The notes under the pieces: generated by a model | Database searches by the model: none | The model's input: only the letters and a program-made list of their open reading frames with translations | What the model was told of the DNA's origin: nothing | In this document: one piece after another, positions 60,483-64,000 of the stretch | Layout: every line of letters starts with the position of its first letter | Position numbering within the stretch: the stretch's first letter is position 1 | Assembly: GCA_020524245.1 (NCBI GenBank) | Contig: JAIVLN010000001.1 | Coordinates: forward strand, 868,001 to 932,000 | Reading direction: 5' to 3' | Source of the DNA: Rossellomorea aquimaris | Lineage (GTDB): Bacteria > Bacillota > Bacilli > Bacillales > Fictibacillaceae | Length of the DNA stretch: 64,000 nucleotides | Position numbers and translations under genes: made by a program

Positions 60483-61288
60483 GCTGCTTCCACCTCCTTA
60501 CTGCTAGTCGATTTATGAAGGAATGACTGCACGACTTCGAATAGGAAAAGGAACGGAATTGTAATCAACATCGTACTGATTAAGAAGACAAATGTATTCG
60601 GGCTTAACATGATCATCATGAGTCCGTGGATGTTGAACACATACTCCAAGATAAAAAGATTCGATAACATGAACACAAAGATCGTCTTAAAATAAAGAAA
60701 CAGGTTGAATAAAACGTTACGAAACACATGTCGAATCAGTATGTAATAATCTCCGATACCCATAGCTTTCACAACGGTCACATACGGTTTAACGCGCTCT
60801 TCATTCAGTAATAAAAACGTGATCTTAAAAAGCTGGATCGTCGGAAGTGCGGATAATGCCAATATGGGAAGTAAATACACTTTATCGTCATACACCACAG
60901 TCACGTTGCTGATCAACCAGCCCGTTTTTTGAAAAATATAGACGATGATGAGCTGCAATGAAATGACGATGAGTAAATCGGGTAATGACTCGAATAAAGT
61001 AATGAGCCCATAAACGAAGCGTTTCAAGAGGTTTGGAAGCAATGATGTAAGAAAGGTCAATACAATCGCCACGAATAGACCGACAAGTAAAGCACCAAGT
61101 AAAATCGTCATGGAGTACAAATATTTATCGAAGATGCTTGGGAATAGGTCATACGTTTTTCCATTAAGGGTGTAAGACCTTAAATTGATTGTCTGATCGA
61201 ACCCATATAATAGACTCGGTAAAAAACTGATGAAAACCACACCTAAAAAGATGGTTTTCAGTTTTTTAAAGTACGTTTGAAAAGACAC
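60479..61288 (-). CDS. ABC transporter permease (divergent OppB-like)
   Basis: A 269-residue permease, shorter than classical OppB (about 310). Six helices; the coupling loop is VKAMGIGDYYILIRHVFRNVLFNL. The region between the first two helices (QTINLRSYTLNGKTYDLFPSIFD) is unusual for OppB. GTG 61288 is supported by GGAGG 8 nt upstream. Follows the LacI-type regulator by 15 bp and is translationally coupled with the oppC-like gene. Confidence 0.82.
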   Translation of the reverse strand: MSFQTYFKKLKTIFLGVVFISFLPSLLYGFDQTINLRSYTLNGKTYDLFPSIFDKYLYSMTILLGALLVGLFVAIVLTFLTSLLPNLLKRFVYGLITLFESLPDLLIVISLQLIIVYIFQKTGWLISNVTVVYDDKVYLLPILALSALPTIQLFKITFLLLNEERVKPYVTVVKAMGIGDYYILIRHVFRNVLFNLFLYFKTIFVFMLSNLFILEYVFNIHGLMMIMLSPNTFVFLISTMLITIPFLFLFEVVQSFLHKSTSSKEVEAA

Positions 61289-61303
61289 ACTGAAGACCTC
61301 CGT

Positions 61304-62317
61304 TCAAGAAAGGATGTTCTGAACACTCTTTCGGATAATGAGTTCTGGTTTGATCCATTCTTGAGAGGTGTGTTTTTCTTCGATGATGCGGATCAATGAT
61401 TCTGCTGCCTGCAAACCAAGTTTTACGTCATCATTTTGAACCGTTGTCAAAGGCGGATTATAATATGCCCCAATAAACATTCCATCAAAACCGACGATTG
61501 AAAGGTCCCTCGGGATACAGTATCCATGTTCTGCTAATGTCGAGACTGCCCCCATCGCCATCAGGTCGTTTGCACAGAACACCGCGGTAAGATCAGGAGC
61601 TTGGTCCAATAATGAAAGGACGGCTGCTCCGCCGCCATTTCCACTGAAATCGCTATAGATGATGTCATGGGATTTTATCAAAATTCCCGATTCATGGAGG
61701 GCTTTTTCGAATCCTTCTCTTCTCTCTTCACAAATTTGGATGTATTCAGGACCATTGATGAATCCTATCCTGCTGTGGCCGTTTGAAATCAGATGTTTTG
61801 TCGCCTGATAAGCACCGTACACTTCATCCGTGTGGATTGAAGAACACAATTCGCTTTGAACCGTCACCTCCATGACAACTGAAGGTGTATTTAGATCACG
61901 GATATCCTCATAAATTTTATGTTCCTTCATAAAGCCTGGCATGATGATGCAACCTCTAAGTCGCCTTTTTTGAATGAGCTTGTTCAATTCTCCATTTATG
62001 TATCGATATGGATCGAATGCATAAATGATTGTCTCCATTCCATAGGCACTCAACTTTTTGTTTATGTATGGAAGCATTGCAAAAAAGGCAGGTTGAGCTT
62101 CAGCATCGCTTTCAGGGATGATGATTCCGATCAAGTTCCCTTCCTGTTTGACCAGTTCCCTAGCAGAGAGACTAGGAACATAGCCAAGTTCCCTTGCTGC
62201 ATCCATGACTCTTTTTTTCGTTTCTGGTTTTACACCGTACTTGTTATTCAACGCGCGGGAAACGGTGCTCGGATTCAAATTACAATGCCTGGCGATGTCT
62301 TTAATGGAGATGTTCAT
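61304..62317 (-). CDS. LacI-family transcriptional regulator
   Basis: A 337-residue LacI/GalR repressor. Residues 1-55 hold the helix-turn-helix and hinge (ISIKDIARHCNLNPSTVSRALNNKYGVKPETKKRVMDAARELGYVPS); the rest is a periplasmic-binding-like sugar-sensing domain (LIGIIIPESDAEAQPAFF, GFINGPEYIQICEERREGF, VFCANDLMAMGAVSTLAE, IVGFDGMFIGAYYNPPLTTVQ). It heads the transporter operon, suggesting import of an oligosaccharide or glycoside rather than peptide. A LacI-type palindrome lies 25 bp upstream. The ribosome site before ATG 62317 is poor. Confidence 0.92.
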   Translation of the reverse strand: MNISIKDIARHCNLNPSTVSRALNNKYGVKPETKKRVMDAARELGYVPSLSARELVKQEGNLIGIIIPESDAEAQPAFFAMLPYINKKLSAYGMETIIYAFDPYRYINGELNKLIQKRRLRGCIIMPGFMKEHKIYEDIRDLNTPSVVMEVTVQSELCSSIHTDEVYGAYQATKHLISNGHSRIGFINGPEYIQICEERREGFEKALHESGILIKSHDIIYSDFSGNGGGAAVLSLLDQAPDLTAVFCANDLMAMGAVSTLAEHGYCIPRDLSIVGFDGMFIGAYYNPPLTTVQNDDVKLGLQAAESLIRIIEEKHTSQEWIKPELIIRKSVQNILS

Positions 62318-62341
62318 TATTAGGAATCACATCCAATTTTC

Positions 62342-62353
62342 GCAAACGTTTGC
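62342..62353. promoter_or_regulatory. LacI-family operator upstream of the regulator
   Basis: Perfect 12-bp palindrome GCAAACGTTTGC with the central CG step typical of LacI/CcpA-type operators. It lies 25 bp upstream of the regulator ATG and probably serves autoregulation of the whole transporter operon; CcpA binding (cre-like sequence) is an alternative. Confidence 0.65.
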
Positions 62354-62410
62354 AAATATTCTGAAATTATCGTAACACTACGGCTTGAATTTGTAAAATG
62401 TTTTCCAAAT

Positions 62411-62436
62411 AGAAAAGACGTCTTACAGTTAAGACG
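62411..62436 (-). terminator. Intrinsic terminator overlapping the dedA stop
   Basis: Minus-strand hairpin CGTCTTA-ACTG-TAAGACG (62419-62436) followed by TCTTTTCTATTT; the stem includes the stop codon of the DedA gene. Confidence 0.75.
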
Positions 62437-63046
62437 CCTTCTTCTTTTTCCGATGTAGAATATACCAAATAATGAATAGGATTACTGCTACAGCTAGTGC
62501 GATGTAGATGATGTTGGAATAAAGCTTCACGTATTGAATGAGTTCTTTCCAATTCTCCCCGAGTGCTGCTCCGATACTGACAAGCAAGATGTTCCAGATC
62601 AATGTCCCCAGTGTTGTAAACACAATGAACAGCACGAAGCCCATATTCGCCATTCCTGCCGGAATTGAAATGACACTCCGTAGGAAAGGCATCATTCTGC
62701 CGAAGAATACGGTCCATTTCCCATATCGGTCAAACCAGTCATCAGCTCTATAGATGTCTTTTTTCTTAATTCGGAGAATATGCCCCCAACGGTCGACGAT
62801 TTTTTCAAGATTTTCTACATCCAAGAGCAGCCCGACTCCATATAGGACAATTGCTCCGAAAAGTGCGCCGCCCGTAGAAGCCCCAATTACACCGAACACA
62901 TTCAGGTCCGTTTTCGTTGTAATAAACCCGCTGAACGGAAGGACAACTTCTGATGGGATAGGCGGGAAAAGATTTTCTAATGCCATGACGAGGAATATGC
63001 CCCAATAGCCATATTGTTCAATAAACTCCGTATACCAGCTCTCCAT
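62429..63046 (-). CDS. DedA-family membrane protein
   Basis: A 205-residue integral membrane protein of the DedA (SNARE-associated/VTT) family, members of which flip undecaprenyl phosphate or phospholipids. Features: re-entrant region ALENLFPPIPSEVVLPFSG with the conserved acidic residue, WTVFFGRMMPFLRSVISIPAGMANM with the essential arginines, and a C-terminal helix ending in a lysine-rich RKKKKAS. ATG 63046 follows AAAAGGAGA. Which lipid is moved cannot be told. Confidence 0.92.
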   Translation of the reverse strand: MESWYTEFIEQYGYWGIFLVMALENLFPPIPSEVVLPFSGFITTKTDLNVFGVIGASTGGALFGAIVLYGVGLLLDVENLEKIVDRWGHILRIKKKDIYRADDWFDRYGKWTVFFGRMMPFLRSVISIPAGMANMGFVLFIVFTTLGTLIWNILLVSIGAALGENWKELIQYVKLYSNIIYIALAVAVILFIIWYILHRKKKKAS

Positions 63047-63118
63047 TACTGTCTCCTTTTAACCTTTTCTCTATCTGTAATGTCCCCTTATTTGTTAGAG
63101 GTCAAACGAAGTGCATCT

Positions 63119-64000
63119 TTATGGGACTTTTATGTGAAGCGTCTTATCGAGTTGGACTTCATACAACAAGTTTTCGACGGTGATATGGAGTTTATCAGAT
63201 TTATTAATGAAATCTCGAGGCACTTCTAATCCGAATTCATTTTCAGGTCCACCAAAGGCTCCCTCATGTTCTGTTAAGTGGACACCGTTTTCATTGATGA
63301 TCTCCATTAGGTGAACTTTAGGAAATTCTCTATTTATTTCTTTTTGGCCAGGCCATCGTAAGTTAGGCAAATTGCCCTTCAAATAAACGTTTGATTGATT
63401 GTTCTTTTGTTTATAATCCAGCATCAAATGAAATCTGCCATCCCTCAGAATTATTTTTTTTAAAACGATCATCGTATCTTTGATTGTCGTGATTTCTCGA
63501 TTGAGTTCTTTCTCAAAGTCTTTCGTAGACTCCGTATATTCCTTCGTATCTAACGTAAAAGAAAATTGATCATCTCCAATGAACTCTACACTGTCAATAT
63601 GTACCTCAATATTCTCAGGTTCTGAATCAGATGGTGATGTTTTCATCTGGAATTGGTTATCCCACACCGTTTCAAAAGACCACAAATCAAGTTTACTTTC
63701 CCCTGCACGAATGCTTCCTTTTAGATTTTTAACAGGATCCTTGATGCCTATGACTTTCCAATCTAAAAGAAGCTTGGATGTACTCAATGTCATCTTTTCC
63801 AAAGCCACTTCACCATTCAATAATGGAACACTTTTCTGGACTTCTAAAGTTCTGGTACGTTCTTGATCTTTAGAATAATGGACAGTCAACTGGATTGGGT
63901 CCTCGAGACGATGGATGATGTTCTGTTTTTGAACGCTGACATCTTCCAGGACGATCTCTTTAACTTCGTCCAGCTCCATTTCAACTTTAATGATTGGATC
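63119..64000 (-). CDS. Hypothetical protein, N-terminus beyond window (possible DUF4179/DUF5643-type)
   Basis: The 293 visible residues remain open to the right window edge, so the N-terminus is missing. The sequence is beta-rich and hydrophilic (ILEDVSVQKQNIIHRLEDPIQLTVHYSK, LSTSKLLLDWKVIGIKDP, SVEFIGDDQFSFTLDTKEY, DKLHITVENLLYEVQLDKTLHIKVP). Overall it resembles the extracellular part of DUF4179/DUF5643-type membrane proteins that are linked with ECF sigma factors, but this is a weak impression. The start, any membrane helix and any partner gene lie outside the window. Confidence 0.5.
   Translation of the reverse strand, partial: DPIIKVEMELDEVKEIVLEDVSVQKQNIIHRLEDPIQLTVHYSKDQERTRTLEVQKSVPLLNGEVALEKMTLSTSKLLLDWKVIGIKDPVKNLKGSIRAGESKLDLWSFETVWDNQFQMKTSPSDSEPENIEVHIDSVEFIGDDQFSFTLDTKEYTESTKDFEKELNREITTIKDTMIVLKKIILRDGRFHLMLDYKQKNNQSNVYLKGNLPNLRWPGQKEINREFPKVHLMEIINENGVHLTEHEGAFGGPENEFGLEVPRDFINKSDKLHITVENLLYEVQLDKTLHIKVP

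Noticed and set aside
62367-62717. 116-codon minus-strand frame overlapping the DedA gene
   Set aside because: Shadow of the DedA coding sequence; no ribosome site.

Overview
The window is a chromosomal stretch of a spore-forming, low-to-moderate-GC Bacillota, almost certainly a member of the Bacillaceae. It carries gerA-type germinant receptor genes, CotF-like coat genes, the SigI/RsgI pair, a perfect FadR operator and a perfect SigW-type promoter. Gene order from yurZ-suf through metNPQ, yusD/E/F/G, gcvH, yusI, fadE-fadA-fadN and fadM to coat-like genes parallels the yur/yus region of Bacillus subtilis. The genus cannot be fixed by reading. No rRNA, tRNA, transposase, prophage or CRISPR array was seen.

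Layout. 1-4706: sufCDSUB iron-sulfur assembly operon (minus; sufB runs off the left edge). 4707-6216: a spacer with a 26-bp direct repeat, a 51-codon ORF and yurZ. 6226-9049: metNPQ methionine importer behind a consensus promoter and a SAM-I riboswitch. 9150-15725: redox and housekeeping genes, including a CPDC redoxin, an SCP2-like protein, sigI-rsgI, yusE, a PQQ-type sugar dehydrogenase lipoprotein, yusF, yusG, gcvH and yusI. 15927-24080: a LysE exporter, the fadN-fadA-fadE beta-oxidation operon under FadR, a DinB-like protein and proline dehydrogenase. 24305-25891: an XRE regulator, two coat-like proteins, an interspersed structured repeat and a DUF2573-like gene. 25959-30645: a GAF-domain two-component system with a cysteine cluster, an NADPH:FMN-type reductase and copC/copD.

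30828-35427 holds an alpha/beta hydrolase and then the most unusual locus: an ECF sigma factor, its membrane anti-sigma factor, a secreted MPKTG-anchored protein made of two 184-residue repeats with five invariant histidines each, and a lipoprotein-type sortase. The sigma gene and the surface-protein gene share an upstream motif, gtgatccg-N15-cgt, so the cluster looks like a self-contained cell-surface regulon.

35531-47690: assorted membrane and signalling genes (PAP2 phosphatase, MarR plus drug exporter, CBS protein, HD-GYP, cardiolipin synthase, a histidine-rich secreted protein, a 55-aa acidic protein, an orphan OppB, a stand-alone SgrR-N-like regulator, aldehyde dehydrogenase). 47697-50615: pspA-nfeD-floT membrane-stress operon with a consensus SigW promoter. 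50694-54398: gerAA-gerAB-gerAC. 54531-57591: a small membrane protein, a PAS sensor kinase and a MurG-type glycosyltransferase. 57643-62353: a LacI-regulated Opp/Dpp-type ABC transporter lacking its own binding protein. 62429-64000: a DedA protein and an unidentified protein cut by the right edge. Most transcription units end in clear intrinsic terminators, several of them bidirectional between convergent genes.
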